Of a DNA stretch of 64,000 nt, positions 34,826-46,715 are shown piece by piece; positions within the stretch are counted from its first letter, which is position 1, and each line of letters begins with the position of its first letter. The notes under the pieces are model-generated. The model was not told the DNA's origin. It saw only the letters and a program-made list of their open reading frames with translations, and ran no database searches. Source of the stretch: Haemonchus contortus (Eukaryota > Nematoda > Chromadorea > Rhabditida > Trichostrongylidae); contig LS997566.1 of the NCBI GenBank assembly GCA_000469685.2, positions 45,123,442 to 45,187,441 on the forward strand. Reading direction: 5' to 3'. Made by a program: the position numbers and the translations under genes.

Positions 34826-35118
34826 ACGCGGTGTAGTGGCAAGAGGCGCACTATCTCACACGTAGTCCCGGATCGGTATCCGCCCAGACCAACCGAGCCT
34901 TCCATCCCTCCGGGGTCGGTTAATTGGTACCAGACTCGTGCGGAGGATAAAAGCATTGACTTGTACATCGGCTGGCCACCGCAAGTCATTGTATAGGCCA
35001 CATACGCACTCAGTACGCCGCTACGATTCTGAATGGAAGTCGAGTGCGGGGGCGCATCCCTCAGACGGGATTGATTAACGCCAAAAAAAACGCCAAAAAC
35101 TTTATCCTTTATCCTTTC
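34826..35118 (+). repeat. SINE, full-length, plus
   Basis: The head gtagtggcaagaggcgcact is followed by the shared body and a tail of two to three ATCCTTT units (35099-35118). It faces away from the minus copy at 34030-34312. Confidence 0.85.
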
Positions 35119-35930
35119 ATGTTGGTCAGGAGTCGAGGCTCACAAGAATCTGTCTTTCGTATAAGTAATACTGCAGTAGAGAACGAATGGTCGCACTTCT
35201 ACCGCTCCTAACAGAGGATGGTGAAGGTCATGAAATCACTAAATATCCACCGAGTTTTGTGGATTGAAAATACTGTCTCCCAGCGAAAAGCGTTGGTGAT
35301 GGGTGCACGGTTCCGTCGGAGGAGATCAGGTCTTATTCGTGAGTATGCCGCTCTGAAAGTGCTAATTGACGATATTGTGCGATAAACGCAACTGGTAAAA
35401 CAAAAGTCAAATGACCATGAAAAGGGGCATAATCAAATTGATTGATAAGATATTGGGTTGTTGACCGCCATTGCGTCATTAACGACGAACAAAGAAAATT
35501 TCGATGGCGATTGCGATGCATTAAGGTGCCGGCCTGACACCACTGATCAACAGCCATTTGATAAATAGTGAATGATAAGTTTGGTAGGAGAATGATTTGG
35601 AGAGTAAAACTGATAATCAGCTGAGAGTTTCCTGTGACAGTTACAAAACTTTAGGAGATCTCTGGGGGTAGATCCCTATATACAACAAACCTCAGGAACC
35701 GAGAGTTAAGCTTCGAGGTAGGATGCTGACATAGCGCAACTGGATCGCGAAACACTAGCTCTGCCGTATTTCGCAGTCAGATAAGAAAAAGTTTATGAAA
35801 ATTGCTCTCTTCGCGAAAAAAAAATCCTCTGCTCGGCGGCGTCCTGACCGAAGGAAGCAGTGGCTGGTCCCACTGATTCCATAAACTCCCTAAGCTCTGG
35901 TGAGCAAAATCGCTCCTATGACCTGGAAAT
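35119..35930. repeat. Segmental duplication block 2, copy between A and B
   Basis: Paralogous to 42690-43480 and 48790-49340. Shared phrases include gggttgttgaccgccattgc (gggttggtgaccgccattac), ccactgatcaacagc and ggagaatgatttggagagta. No coding content is supported. Confidence 0.7.
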
Positions 35931-35976
35931 CAGTTCCATCCCGAATTCGTCAACTAGCGCAATCACGCAAGCTTAA

Positions 35977-36170
35977 AGGCAGGGTTCACGATAAAAATAG
36001 TTACTGAGTTCTTCCCTAAGGAATACTCAGTGGCCCCCATGGGTGGTAGAAGGAACTCTCTCGCTCCCGAAATCTCGACGGTCAGGGCATAGTGGAAGGC
36101 TTGTTGCTGGCTCGAGTGGCTTTCCCGCCTCTCGATCGATGTCGCGTCAGACGAGTGTCGAGTATGATGA
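35977..36170 (-). mobile_element. Half copy of a TTAA-flanked MITE
   Basis: Begins right after TTAA with AGGCAGGGTTCACG. It matches the reverse complement of the right half of the element at 54132-54775, including gttactgagttcttcc and the gggcatagtgg region. It is truncated at about 36170. Confidence 0.7.
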
Positions 36171-36195
36171 AACATCGTAAGTACTACATCAAAGG

Positions 36196-36485
36196 GATAA
36201 GGTATAAAGCCACCCTGCGTTAACCATTTTCTGGGATGCGCCTGTCACTTGACTTCCATTCAAAGTCGTAGTGGCGTATGGAATGCGTATGTGGCCTATA
36301 CAATGTGTTCCGTTGGCCAGCCGATTACCAAGTCAGTATTTTTGTCCTACCAGACGAGTTTGGTACATCCTAACTGAATCATGAGGGATAGAGGGCTAGG
36401 TCAGCCTGAGCGAATATCAATGTGAGATTTTATCGTACGGCAGCGAATGTGACATGGCGCTACTTTGCCTAGCACCCTACTGCCC
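36196..36485 (-). repeat. SINE, minus, diverged
   Basis: Contains the reverse complement of the body (gtggcctatacaatg, ttttgtcctaccagacgag) and a decayed tRNA-like head near 36450-36480. Confidence 0.65.
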
Positions 36486-36566
36486 AGTATTAGTATAGCA
36501 CTAGTATAGTATTGTATAGTACAGCACAGTATAGGCTAGGTGGGAAGACGGGCAGTAGGAACGGTT

Positions 36567-36790
36567 TTGTGTGATCGATTCACCGCACGCGGCTGTCGCG
36601 GACCATATGCCTCGTTATAACAGTTCTAGCGTTCTCCGTGCGGCTCGATCGATGTGCGATTATTGATTTTCGCATGCTTTTACTGTTATTCCTTCTGTTC
36701 CTGTATTTCCTACATACTGCTGCATTCTGATACATTCCTTCGCGTGCGACGTCTCTCTCGCCGCAACGCGACAATTTCGTTCCTACTGCA
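36567..36790 (-). repeat. Dispersed repeat, inverted copy
   Basis: Reverse-complement partner of 33095-33325. It starts gtgtgatcgattcaccgcac and ends in the cgcaacgcgacaatttcg region. Confidence 0.65.
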
Positions 36791-37084
36791 CCACACCCGG
36801 TTAGGTGCTGTGGAACGAGACTAGGTGCTCGTGGTGACCACATCGTGGAAGACTCACTCTGAGCTCATTCAAGGAAAGGAAGAAGCACTAGTTTACAATG
36901 TGAAGGGTTTCTCCGTTGAAGATTATAATCATGGGAGTTTCCGCCACTTCAAGAAAGTTATTGAATTAGTCGTATATATGCACCTTACTCGTAAGTACTG
37001 CACCTGCACTAGGCCCTCACAGTTCCCGAACCATGCCTTTGAACAGTATAAAAGAGAGTATGGTCTCGTTCCTGAGGATTAGTA

Positions 37085-38020
37085 ATCTGACATCAAAACT
37101 CGAGTTAAATTTCGGAAATTTGAACTTTACCCGTCTCCTGACGTCTCAATATTGGCTATAGCTATGTTTGCGCTCTTTGTTTGTCCACATCTTTTATTTC
37201 GCTGTGTTCGGCATAAAATTCGACCATGATGGCAATAAAATAGAATTCCTTGCGCTTTTGAACCTTTTTAAACCTTGGAAAGGCCATACGACGACGGCCA
37301 ATTCTTATTGGCCTGACTGAGCTAAGCGCGCATTTAGCTCCCCACAAGACTCGTTCCCCTACTCCTCTATTCCACTCAAAGGCTGTCTCTCATGAAAACC
37401 ACTGTGACGGGTTTTTTTCACAAAAAATATCTCTAAATCAACGATTTGAAAATGCAGGAGTAGCTGACTTGTAAATCAGAAGGAAGCTGGAACTGTGTGA
37501 TGAAGGAGTTTCCTCGCATGTTGGTGCTTTCCTGCTCATGCAGAGAGATTTTTGAATGGTTGCTTCCCATACTATCCGCTCCGCTCATAGCGAGGTGATT
37601 TCTCACACCTCCTCGCTCAGCATTCCTTTCCTCAGAGATAACGCACGTTCCCCCTAGTTTTCCAGCGCCCAGTTAGGTTTTTGGGTAGTATCAAACAGAG
37701 TGGGATAAAATCGACTTCAGATAACAAAGGATATCCATGTCGGCCATCTGATGTCGACTCCACGAAAGAATGTGATGAAGCAGCCAAGGGAGGGTGGTCA
37801 AAGTGCGGCCAGATGTGTTGCATCATGGGCAGATCCTCCCGTCAGGATGCGCAAGCTAATATACTATTTCCTAGGCTAGGATCCCCCTGTATCACCTGTC
37901 GCCCAATTGATAATCGACCTCCTCGAATCGAAGGGCGCCACTAACGTCTCCATTCGTCCCTGTCACGAGTCAGAGTGGTCCAGTGGATGATCCTCACTCG
38001 AAGAGCACAAGGCAAAGCCC
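37085..38020. other. Intergenic, nothing supported
   Basis: No supported gene. Just upstream, an ORF at 36825-37082 (ending FEQYKREYGLVPED) has ordinary composition but no recognisable similarity or splice support. Confidence 0.35.
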
Positions 38021-38024
38021 TGCT

Positions 38025-38557
38025 GGAAAGCCCTGCTTCTTCGCCCCTCGATCGGTGTCACGTCAGTTGAGAGCCGAGACATTACAGATTGCAACTATTC
38101 GTTCTAGGACCCACACACAATCAGCTGATCGCCAAGTGATGAAGCGATGTTTTCCTCCAATTCTTTTTTCCTTCGTTATTCTTTTGCTGCCGCGATCCCT
38201 TATTTAATTTCTTGCCCCCAGGAGGCTGAAGAAGGTGAGCTATTATTGCTGTAACTAAGTTTTTTTGTTTACTCGTGCTTATAAGTGAATGAATTTTTGC
38301 TAACCATAGCCGGTTATTTGCACCGGGACCCATACGTACACGATGACGTACTGTGTGTAGCTCGTCCAAACGCCCCACTCTTCTTCACTCTTCTGGTCTC
38401 ATTCTCGTCCAGCCCCTTTTTTCCGATTTTCAAAGCCTTTCTTCACTTCGGAAACACCCACCCACGCAGTTCCTTCGCCTACATCGCCCTATTTCCCATC
38501 TTATCTTACATTTTTCGCCATAATCTGGGTTACCCAAAATTATCGTGAACTGTGCCT
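38025..38557 (-). mobile_element. TTAA-flanked MITE, partial copy
   Basis: Inverted relative to the 54132-54775 copy. The right boundary is cgtgaactgtgcct followed by TTAA (38558-38561). The interior shares acccacacacaatcagctg and cccctcgatcggtgtcacgt. The left terminus is missing. Confidence 0.75.
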
Positions 38558-38574
38558 TTAATATGTGGTGATGG

Positions 38575-38886
38575 ATTCGTCCGGTGGATATAGCATTGGT
38601 TTCCTAGGCGAGTGCACACTTCACACACACATGGTCACGGGTCCAAATACCGGTCGATACCCGCCTAATCCAACCAAGCTTTCCATCCCTCCTGGGTCGG
38701 TTAGTTGGTACCAGACTCGTCTGGAAAGCACTGACTACTTGTACATCAGCTGGCCACCGCAAGTCATTGTATAGGCCGCATTAAAAATGCCACTACAATT
38801 CTGAAAGGAAGTCGAAAGTTGGAGTGCGTGGGCGCATCCCTCAGACGGGATTGATTAACGCCCCAAGACTTTATCCTTTATCCTCT
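38575..38886 (+). repeat. SINE, plus
   Basis: Degenerate head (gtccggtggatatagcattgg), body ggtcggttagttggtaccag with a small deletion in the gggaggata region, and a terminal tail tttatcctttatcct. Confidence 0.8.
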
Positions 38887-38929
38887 CCCAGGCGGATGGA
38901 GGTGTCAAAAGGTACACCCTGGGAAACGT

Positions 38930-39254
38930 TGAAAGCGAGGGTGATGTCGGTGACGGTTGACTGTTCAGTCGTTTGCTGGTGAACTAGGTGATGTCGCTTC
39001 CAACTGGGCCATCAACTTCGAAACAATGGTGCCAAATCCACATAGTGAAATGTTTCACAGTAGAAGGTTCGTCATGCAACGTCCATTCTCTCCCCATAGC
39101 GCTGCTTTCAGTTTGTTTATGGTACCAGTAATAAAAAGTACGATAAAAAGACTGTTTGTGACCAGCAATAGTCGTCCGCAGAAGCATGCGCCAAGGCCAA
39201 TCAGCAGATTGTAACATCGAATGCATGTCTAGACAATCAGGCGTTTATGTTCGA
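38930..39254 (+). repeat. Duplicated 5' flank of gene B
   Basis: Aligns with 43690-44016 upstream of gene C. Shared phrases: taataaaaagtacgataaaa, gcagaagcatgcgccaaggc and caatcagcagattgtaacat. The same elements are more diverged upstream of gene D (50360-50500). Confidence 0.8.
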
Positions 39255-39300
39255 GAATCGAACTTTTTACGTCAATGACCCCCACCGAAATGAGTATAAA
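39255..39300 (+). promoter_or_regulatory. Gene B core promoter: conserved block plus TATA
   Basis: gaatcgaactttttacg, then atgacccccaccgaaatgag, then TATAAA at 39295-39300, 47 bases before the ATG. The same block precedes genes C and D. Confidence 0.75.
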
Positions 39301-39347
39301 ACTGTTGCTGTCCCAATGGGTATTCACTCTCCATACGTTTGCAGAAC

Positions 39348-40206
39348 ATGCGGAGTATCGCTCTAGTGGCACTTATTGCTGCAGTTTGTGGGTGAGTCGA
39401 CTCAATTGAGGCCTTGGTTGTTTTTCACAGTGACTACTTCCACTCAGAAGGCTTGATTACTCAAATAAATTTAGCATATGTTTCAGCCAATATGCCTCTG
39501 CTGGAGGCATGTCCGGAGGCGGCTACGGAGGCGGAGGCAGTAGCGGAGGCAGCTACGGAGGCGGTGGCGGAGGCGGCTACGGAGGCGGTGGAGGAGGCGG
39601 AGGAGGAGGTGGTGGAGGCGGAGGATATGCAGTAGCTCCTCCACCATACAACCCGCCCGCCCCTCCAGCACCACCTCCACCCTGTAGTGGTGGCAGTTGC
39701 GGCGGCGGTGGTGGAGGCAGCTATATGGGTGGAGGTGGAGGCGGCGGAGGCGGTGGCGGTGGCGGAGGATATGGACAAGCTCCACCTCCTCCACCACCAC
39801 CACCCCCACCACCACCACCACCACCACCTCCACCATGCAGTGGTGCCAGTTGCGGCGGCGGAGGCAGCTACATGGGTGGAGGAAGCGGCGGAAGCAGCTA
39901 CATGGGCGGAGGAGGCGGCGGCGGAGGCGGTGGCGGTGGCGGAGGATATGCTGCTGGACCACCACCAGTTGGACCACCCCCAGTTGGACCACCACCAGTC
40001 GAGCCACCACCAGTTGGTCCACCTTCATGTAAGTGATACTTTAAATCTTAAGAATTTGAAATTCGTTATATAAAATATTTCATTGCAACTACAGTACGTG
40101 AATGAATTTTACAGCCGGAGGATATGCCAGTGGTGGAGGATATAGACAACGTGTCTTCAAGACAAAGCATATGTCGATGAGGAGGAAACACTTTAGCAGA
40201 GCTTAG
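39348..40206 (+). CDS. Gene B: secreted Gly/Pro-rich protein with basic tail, 225 aa
   Basis: Exons 39348-39391, 39487-40028, 40115-40206, phases 2 and 1, length exactly 226 codons. Signal peptide MRSIALVALIAAVCG, then QYASAGGMSGGGYGGGG. Body: Gly-rich block; YAVAPPPYNPPAP; Cys module CSGGSCGGGG with SYMGGG; YGQA plus a long Pro run; second module CSGASCGGGG; YAAGPPPVGPPPV repeats. The last exon encodes SGGYASGGGYRQRVF and ends KHMSMRRKHFSRA. Tyr sits at almost every Gly/Pro boundary and Cys come in CxxxxC pairs. It is a close paralogue of C and, in the tail, of A. A secreted structural role is inferred from composition. No known domain is recognised. Confidence 0.88.
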
Positions 40207-40262
40207 TCGTCATCTGTACAAACTACTATAGAAGAAGCTTATAGCGAGTAACTACGAGTATC

Positions 40263-40268
40263 AATAAA
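40263..40268 (+). terminator. Polyadenylation signal of gene B
   Basis: AATAAA in gagtatcaataaactttt, 57 bases after the stop. Confidence 0.85.
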
Positions 40269-40279
40269 CTTTTCTTATT

Positions 40280-42400
40280 TTTGTACTTGAATCGAGCAAC
40301 ATCAGACGAATCGTTTCTAAGCGCTTCAGCCTTTCTTGGTCACATAAAGAGCTATCCTCCGACGATTCCCTTCCAAGCAACAGGAAGTATAGCGAAATCA
40401 AAACTTGGACTGTGCTCATTTCCAACGTCAAAATAGGTTCCCTGACGCAAGCGGGCCTAAGCGTGCAAGAAATAAACAAATAAAATAAAAGGACAAGGGA
40501 CACGACCTAAGCATAAACGACAACAAAAAGAATTTCGGACTTTGATTTTACATCCAACTGGATCCCTATCGTTCCGAGCGTGCACGTATGCGTCTCCCAA
40601 TAGACCGATTTCTTGGGAAAGCTTTTATAGACGTCGCAGTAGAAAATGTGTTTGGAAAGGCCGCTTCGAGAGAGTGCCATGTATTTAACATGATACGAAC
40701 CTCTAGCGATTCTTGGGAATCAAGAGGGTAGGCTACTTTAATTAATCTGGGTTCGAGTGACGATTATGTTGACCTCGAATGTATCGCAGGGTGTTGAGAT
40801 GCCTGGTAGGATAAACTGATGAGTCGATCTCATCCTTTCAGGATCGGGAAAAAGGCGGATCAGCAGCAGAAATGGCATCTGTCAACCCCGTGTGAAATTG
40901 TATTGAGAAAGCGATACCATTGAAAATATCACCCTTCAGCTACAATAGTGCGTAACTGAAGGCCCAATCCATTCAAACTTGCTCCATACTTCTTCCTTTA
41001 CCCTTGAAGAACCGCTTTTGCAGCGGGAAAAGCGCAGGATCGCAAGGAATCCTCTAAATTCGACTACCAATGGCATTTTTGTATATTCGGCTTGTGCAAC
41101 ATATTGTGAGAATACTCGTGTAAGCTGGAAATTACTCAGTTTAACACCCCATTCCTTCCCCCTTATCTATTTGAGCACCGCTTCCATATTGTACCTACCC
41201 CATGGTACCTCAACAGGGTAATGCAAAAGGAGCAAGTCCTGTACACGTCATTCGCTTCAAACTTGAACTGAAGTACTTCTGTCGTATAAAGCGTACGGGG
41301 CTCGTGATTTCTACCAAGGCCACACACTGTCGTAGCGACGGAGTTGGAAAGCCGATGAGTAAGTGCCGTAGTCATCCACTTCGAACTTGGACTGAAGTGC
41401 TTTTCTCATACAAATCGCAACGAGCTCATGATCTCTACCAGGTCAGTAGAAGGCCTGGGTGAGGCCTACCATTGGACAAGGTAAATGGTGAAGCTCTAAC
41501 TGATCGAAACCTTCGCCCAACCCGCTTGAAGCATATCCTCAAGCTTCCCTAGACTGATAGCCCGCCTTATACGAGCCTCCACAGCTTTTGAAAACTCGTC
41601 CTGATCAGGATGTTTCCCCATAAGGCTGTTGGTCCGAAGGATGAACTTCGTTTTTCAAACACGAGTGGGTTGAATTGGGAAACTGCATCAACTGTCGAGT
41701 CCAATTTTACCGTCTAGTAATGAGTGTGACGCTCAGCTATGCATTTAGATGACCTTCGATTATTCCGCGCATTTCTTTGTACAAAGGAAGTCCTTCGCGC
41801 ATCACTTTGGTCAATGTTTTCTTCATTAAGACAACTTCCTGACCTTCACAAACGCAGAAGATCAAGCTTACTGACCGTGAAGGTCAGGAAAAGTCGGTCA
41901 TGACCATGATTCAAGTCATTTACCTCTTTCATCAGAACGAGCTTACTTACCGTAGCAGAACCCTTCCGAGCACTGAACCGCACCTCCGCCTCTTCGGCTC
42001 TATCACATTAATGTCTCTTATGACTGGCGGAAGTTTACTTTTTTCGCCAAAAAAAACATCAATTTTATCAAACAAGCTAATAAAACCATTCTGAACACGA
42101 GTAGAAGTATACATAGGTCAATGCCGTTGAAACAGTGGAATTCTTTCTGTAAGGAATCGCCCAGAAGCTGAACCAACTGGAAGTCAGCTCGCAATTAGTT
42201 GGTAGGCAGAAATGCGGCACAGAGCCTGGATTGTTCGATTACTTTTAAACTAGTAGTAGTCATCTAGAAAAAGATGGAGAACGGACGGCAAGTGGTTAGA
42301 AGATGAACGATCTCAGCCTGAATCTTCCAATGATTTCTCTCCAGTCAGACAGTAAAAGGCTTGCCGTTCTTTAGCCATCATGGATTTAAGCAAGGTATTT
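40280..42400. repeat. Segmental duplication block 1, copy after gene B
   Basis: Non-coding. Paralogous to 31300-33060; its start is also paralogous to the flank after C (gctatcctccgacgattccc against gctatcttccgacgatttcc). No gene supported. Confidence 0.75.
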
Positions 42401-42689
42401 TTGACTGTTCCGACAGGACTAGAGCAAACCTATCCAGTATGTACTGATCTTCAGAAGAGCAGCGGATGAATCCTCACAAATCTTTCAAGAAATCAGGTGA
42501 AAAATCACAAAATCGGGTTGTACACATGGTAACTTTCGAGGCCTCTGATCCCTGAGAAAGCGACAATGATATTCTCGTTTTTTTTCATTTTCTAGAAAAA
42601 TCCATATCATGTTCTTCCCAGCTTCGAACTGTAGGACGAGACTTTCCGTTCAAAACTACCGCTGAGCATAGGTGAAGCTGTTTGAAGGG

Positions 42690-43480
42690 TTGAAGAGGCA
42701 GTTCGAAGTATCACCCTCAGTATTTACCGAGTGCTATGGACTGGAAATATTGAATTTCAGAAGGGAGTCGGAAAGGGCTGCACGGTTGCGTGAGGGAAGC
42801 AGGTCTCATTCGAAAGTATGCCGTCCTGATAGGGGACCACCTAGTAAAACAAAGGTCAAAGTGATGAGTAGAATAAATTTGATGCTCGGGGGTTGCTGAT
42901 AAAGTAATGGGTTGGTGACCGCCATTACGCCATCAACGACGAACAAAGAGAACTTCGATGGCAGTCACGATGCATTGAGGTACCTGCACCACTGATCAAC
43001 AGCTGTTGCGAAAAACAGTGAATGATAAGATTGGTAGGAGAATGATTTGGAGAATAAAACTGTTTCCGATAAGTCAGCTAAAGTCTCCTGAGATAGTTAC
43101 CCACATAATCGATGGAGATCCCGGAGCGTAGACCTCTATATACAAGTCTCATAAGGTTGGCGATTTATGAACGAAACTTCAGTCTCGGACGGGACTCAAG
43201 CCCGTACTTGTGCTTTTCAGGCACCCATAGACAAGAATCCCCAGAAACCAGAAAGCTAAGCTTTGGGGTAAGATGCCGACAAAATCTATCTGGATCGCAA
43301 AAGGTCAGCTGTGCTAAATTTCGCAGCCAGATGAGAAAATCCCCTAAAGATTGCTTATTTCATAAACAGAATCCATTGCTCGGGGCGGTCGGGGAGTGAA
43401 GGAAGTAGTGCGTGATTCGCTGACTCCACGAATTCCCGTAGACTAGGTATCTGATGAGCAATATTACTCCTATGACCTGT
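42690..43480. repeat. Segmental duplication block 2, copy between B and C
   Basis: Paralogous to 35119-35930, sharing gggttggtgaccgccattac, cgatggcagtcacgatgcat and ggtaggagaatgatttggag. No gene supported. Confidence 0.7.
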
Positions 43481-43689
43481 GAATCAGTTCGATCTCAAAT
43501 TAGTCAACTTATGCGATCTAAAAAAAAGTTGGAAAGGTGGTGATGGCTCCGTCTGGGAGATGAGATTCCCTTGACGTATGAAAGTCTCTAACAAGCAGGA
43601 ATACGACACACCCTGGGAATCGTTGATTATTGTCCTAATTGCATTCAGGTCTCAAAAAATTCTGGTCATGTTGACGATTTCCAGGAGGA

Positions 43690-44016
43690 TTTTTTCCAGA
43701 AAAGATTGTGTCCGCTTGTGAAAGATGGAGTTCAGTCGTTTCCTAGTAAACTAGGTAATGTTGCTGTCAATAGAGTCACTGGCTTAGAAGCATGTTGTGC
43801 CAAATTCACATGGCGAAGCGTTTCATTGCAATGTCCATTCTCTTCCCATAGCACTTACCCCTCTGCTTTCAGTTTGTTTACGATACCAGTAATAAAAAGT
43901 ACGATAAAAAGACTGGTTTATGACCAACAATAGTCTTCCGCAGAAGCATGCGCCAAGGTCAATCAGCAGATTGTAACATCGAAAGCAGGTCTAGACAATT
44001 AGGCGTTTATGTTCGA
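43690..44016 (+). repeat. Duplicated 5' flank of gene C
   Basis: Near-identical over long stretches to 38930-39254, including taataaaaagtacgataaaa and cagattgtaacatcgaa. Confidence 0.8.
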
Positions 44017-44063
44017 GAATCGAACTTTCTACGCAAATGACCCCCACCGAAATGAGTATAAAA
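44017..44063 (+). promoter_or_regulatory. Gene C core promoter: conserved block plus TATA
   Basis: gaatcgaactttctacg, then atgacccccaccgaaatgag and TATAAAA at 44057-44063, 47 bases before the ATG. It differs from the gene B block by only a few bases. Confidence 0.75.
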
Positions 44064-44109
44064 CCGTTGCTGTCCCAATGGAAATTCACTCTCCAAACGT
44101 TTGCAAAAC

Positions 44110-45168
44110 ATGCGGAGTATCGCGCTAGTGGCATTTGTTGCCGCAGTTTGTGGGTGAGTCGACTCAATTGAAGTCTCAGTTATTTTTCACAATGATTACT
44201 CTCAAAAGGCTTGATTGTTTACCTAAATTTAGCATGTGTTTCAGCCAATATGCCTCTGCTGGGGGCATGTCCGGAGGCGGCTACGGAGGCGGTGGCAGTA
44301 GCGGAGGCGGCTACGGAGGCGGTGGCAGTAGCGGAGGTGGCTACGGAGGCGGTGGTGGAGGCGGCTATGGAGGCGGAGGAGGAGGTGGAGGAGGCGGAGG
44401 AGGCGGAGGATATGCAGTAGCTCCTCCACCATACAACCCGCCCGCCCCTGTTGAACCACCCCCACCCTGTAGTGACGGCAGTTGCGGCGGCGGCGGCGGA
44501 GGCAGCTACATGGGCGGAGGAGGTGGCGGCGGAGGCGGCGGCGGTGGCGGAGGATATGGACAAGCTCCACCTCCTCCTCCTCCTCCACCACCACCACCAC
44601 CACCCCCACCCCCACCACCACCACCACCACCATGCAGCGGTTCCAGCTGTGGGGGCGGCGGAGGCAGCTACATGGGTGGAGGAAGCGGCGGAAGCAGCTA
44701 CATGGGTGGAGGAGGCGGCGGCGGTGGAGGAGGAGGTGGCGGCGGTGGCGGAGGATATGGACAAGCTCCACCTCCTCCACCACCACCTCCACCCCCACCA
44801 CCACCTCCACCATGCAGCGGTGCCAGCTGCGGCGGCGGAGGCAGCTACATGGGTGGAGGAAGCGGCGGAAGCAGCTACATGGGCGGAGGAGGCGGCGGCG
44901 GAGGCGGTGGCGGTGGCGGAGGATATGCTGCTGGACCACCACCAGTTGGACCACCACCAGTTGGACCACCACCTGTTGGTCCACCCTCATGTAAGTGATA
45001 TTTTAAAGCTTAGAAATTCAAAATATATTATATAAAGTAACTCATTACAACTATCGTAAGTGAATGAATTTTACAGCCGGAGGATATGCCAGTGGTGGAG
45101 GATATAGACAACGTGTATTCAAGACAAAGCATATGTCGATGAGGAGGAAACACTTCAGCAGGGCTTAG
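44110..45168 (+). CDS. Gene C: secreted Gly/Pro-rich protein with basic tail, 293 aa
   Basis: Exons 44110-44153, 44245-44990, 45077-45168; exactly 294 codons. Signal peptide MRSIALVAFVAAVCG, then QYASAGGMSGGGYGGGG. It differs from gene B mainly by an extra internal repeat: three Cys modules (CSDGSC, CSGSSC, CSGASC) instead of two, each followed by SYMGG and poly-Gly and preceded by a Pro run after YGQA. It ends YAAGPPPVGPPPV, then the basic tail exon ending KHMSMRRKHFSRA, identical to that of B apart from synonymous changes. An ATG upstream in intron 1 (44135) reads in frame into exon 2 and gives a longer ORF, but the splice pattern shared with A, B and D makes 44110 the better start. Confidence 0.88.
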
Positions 45169-45214
45169 TCGCCATCTGTACAGCAGAAGTCTATAGCGAA
45201 TATCTACGAGTATC

Positions 45215-45220
45215 AATAAA
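45215..45220 (+). terminator. Polyadenylation signal of gene C
   Basis: AATAAA in gagtatcaataaaactt, 47 bases after the stop. Confidence 0.85.
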
Positions 45221-45229
45221 ACTTTCTTA

Positions 45230-46715
45230 TCACTTTTACTTGATTCGAGCAATTTGAAGCGGAGCGTTACTAAGCGCTTTAGCCTCTGGCCACATGGAGA
45301 GCTATCTTCCGACGATTTCCTTTTGAGCAATAGGAAGGGTAGCGGGATCAAGACAGGGAGGGTGCTCACTGTAATCGTCCAGCTAGATTCCTCCCAAGAA
45401 TGGTTCTCCATTTCGCCGGGATACTCCTTTTTATACCTCTATAACCTGTGAATGGTAAAATAAACCGTCCACAAATCGTATCCATGAAATTCACACCCGA
45501 ACAATGTGGACCTAAATATTTCAATACATGGCGCATATGGAGCTTCTTGACTCTCAGGATTTCCACAATTGCATGAAATCTTGGGAGTTAACCCGGGCCA
45601 ATGTCTAATGGTTCAAGCCCATGAACACGCCCAAGTTGTTTTCCATCATTTCAGATAAGCAGAAATACCGCCCAGTCCTAAGACTTGTGTGGGAAGCTCC
45701 GAAAGGGCATACTAGACAGTAGAAACTTTGAAAAGGGAAAATGCATCTGTGTTCAATAGAGACGTTAATGAGTTGTCCGAATTGTTTACTTCTCCTAAAT
45801 CCTCAGGGCCTTCCTCGTAACTTCCTCTACTCATTGCTCGTTCGAATACGACCCGAACCCCCCACGCCTGCCGTTGATCCCTCAACGCAAGTCTGAGACT
45901 AAACGCATTATCGCAAACTATGAAAAAACCAGTAATAAGTCGTCTTTGCCTTTTTCTGAAAGAAAATGTCGAATTTGGGGCCTTACTGCCTCTACCCGAG
46001 GACCTCGACAGGGTAAAGATGACCTGCTCACTGAGAGAGCATCCCCTGAATCAAGTGGAAAAGAGGAAAGAACCAGACATCGAATGGCACGTATTGGATG
46101 ATCCTTGATCGCGACCACGACCACTCACAACTTCCATGCCAAGGTCAGAGAGCCGACGAGTGAGAGTACTTGTCTGCAAGTGGACTGTGTTGGGATTCCG
46201 GCCAGAGAAGGTGTCTGTCGAGAAACTTCCACAAATCATATTCAAAATTATAATATTTATTCATATTCATAAGTGGATAGACGATAGAAACTGAAAGATG
46301 GCTTCCAGCATGAGCTACTCCCAGTGTCTGTTTCACCTACCAAAATTCGTTACGGTTGATGAAGATCCCTGATTAAGTCGCCGTTCAACGAATCGTCTTG
46401 TCAGGCTCTGAAGAAGACCTGAGAATCTCCTGTTTTGATATCACGCATCGCTCAAACCCATGAGCAGTCTACGAAGGCAAAAGGTTCCGGAGCTTTCCAC
46501 TGGAGCCTTTTTTGGAATCTCCGCGCTATTCCTTTCTATTGTGCTCAGACTAGATACCTCCGTATTATCGTGGACTGTGTCTTTGAGCTCCTTACCCCCA
46601 TGCTTCCTTATTCTGGCAACCCGCACAACTTCTACTGCTTTCGGGAGCTCGTCCTGATTTGTATTACTCTCCACGGAACCCACTAACCGAGTCAGATGCC
46701 ACCAGTAAGCGGGAT
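45230..46715. other. 3' flank of gene C and non-coding DNA
   Basis: The first 150 bases match the flank after gene B. Bases 46485-46590 end attatcgtggactgtgtctt and resemble one end of the TTAA MITE. No gene supported. Confidence 0.45.

Noticed and set aside
36825..37082. 85-codon plus ORF with ordinary composition
   Set aside because: No recognised similarity, no splice sites or promoter, and it lies in repeat-rich DNA. It is kept only as a note.
44135..44244. Alternative upstream start of gene C inside intron 1
   Set aside because: It gives a longer ORF but lacks the signal peptide encoded by the 44-nt first exon conserved in genes A, B and D.
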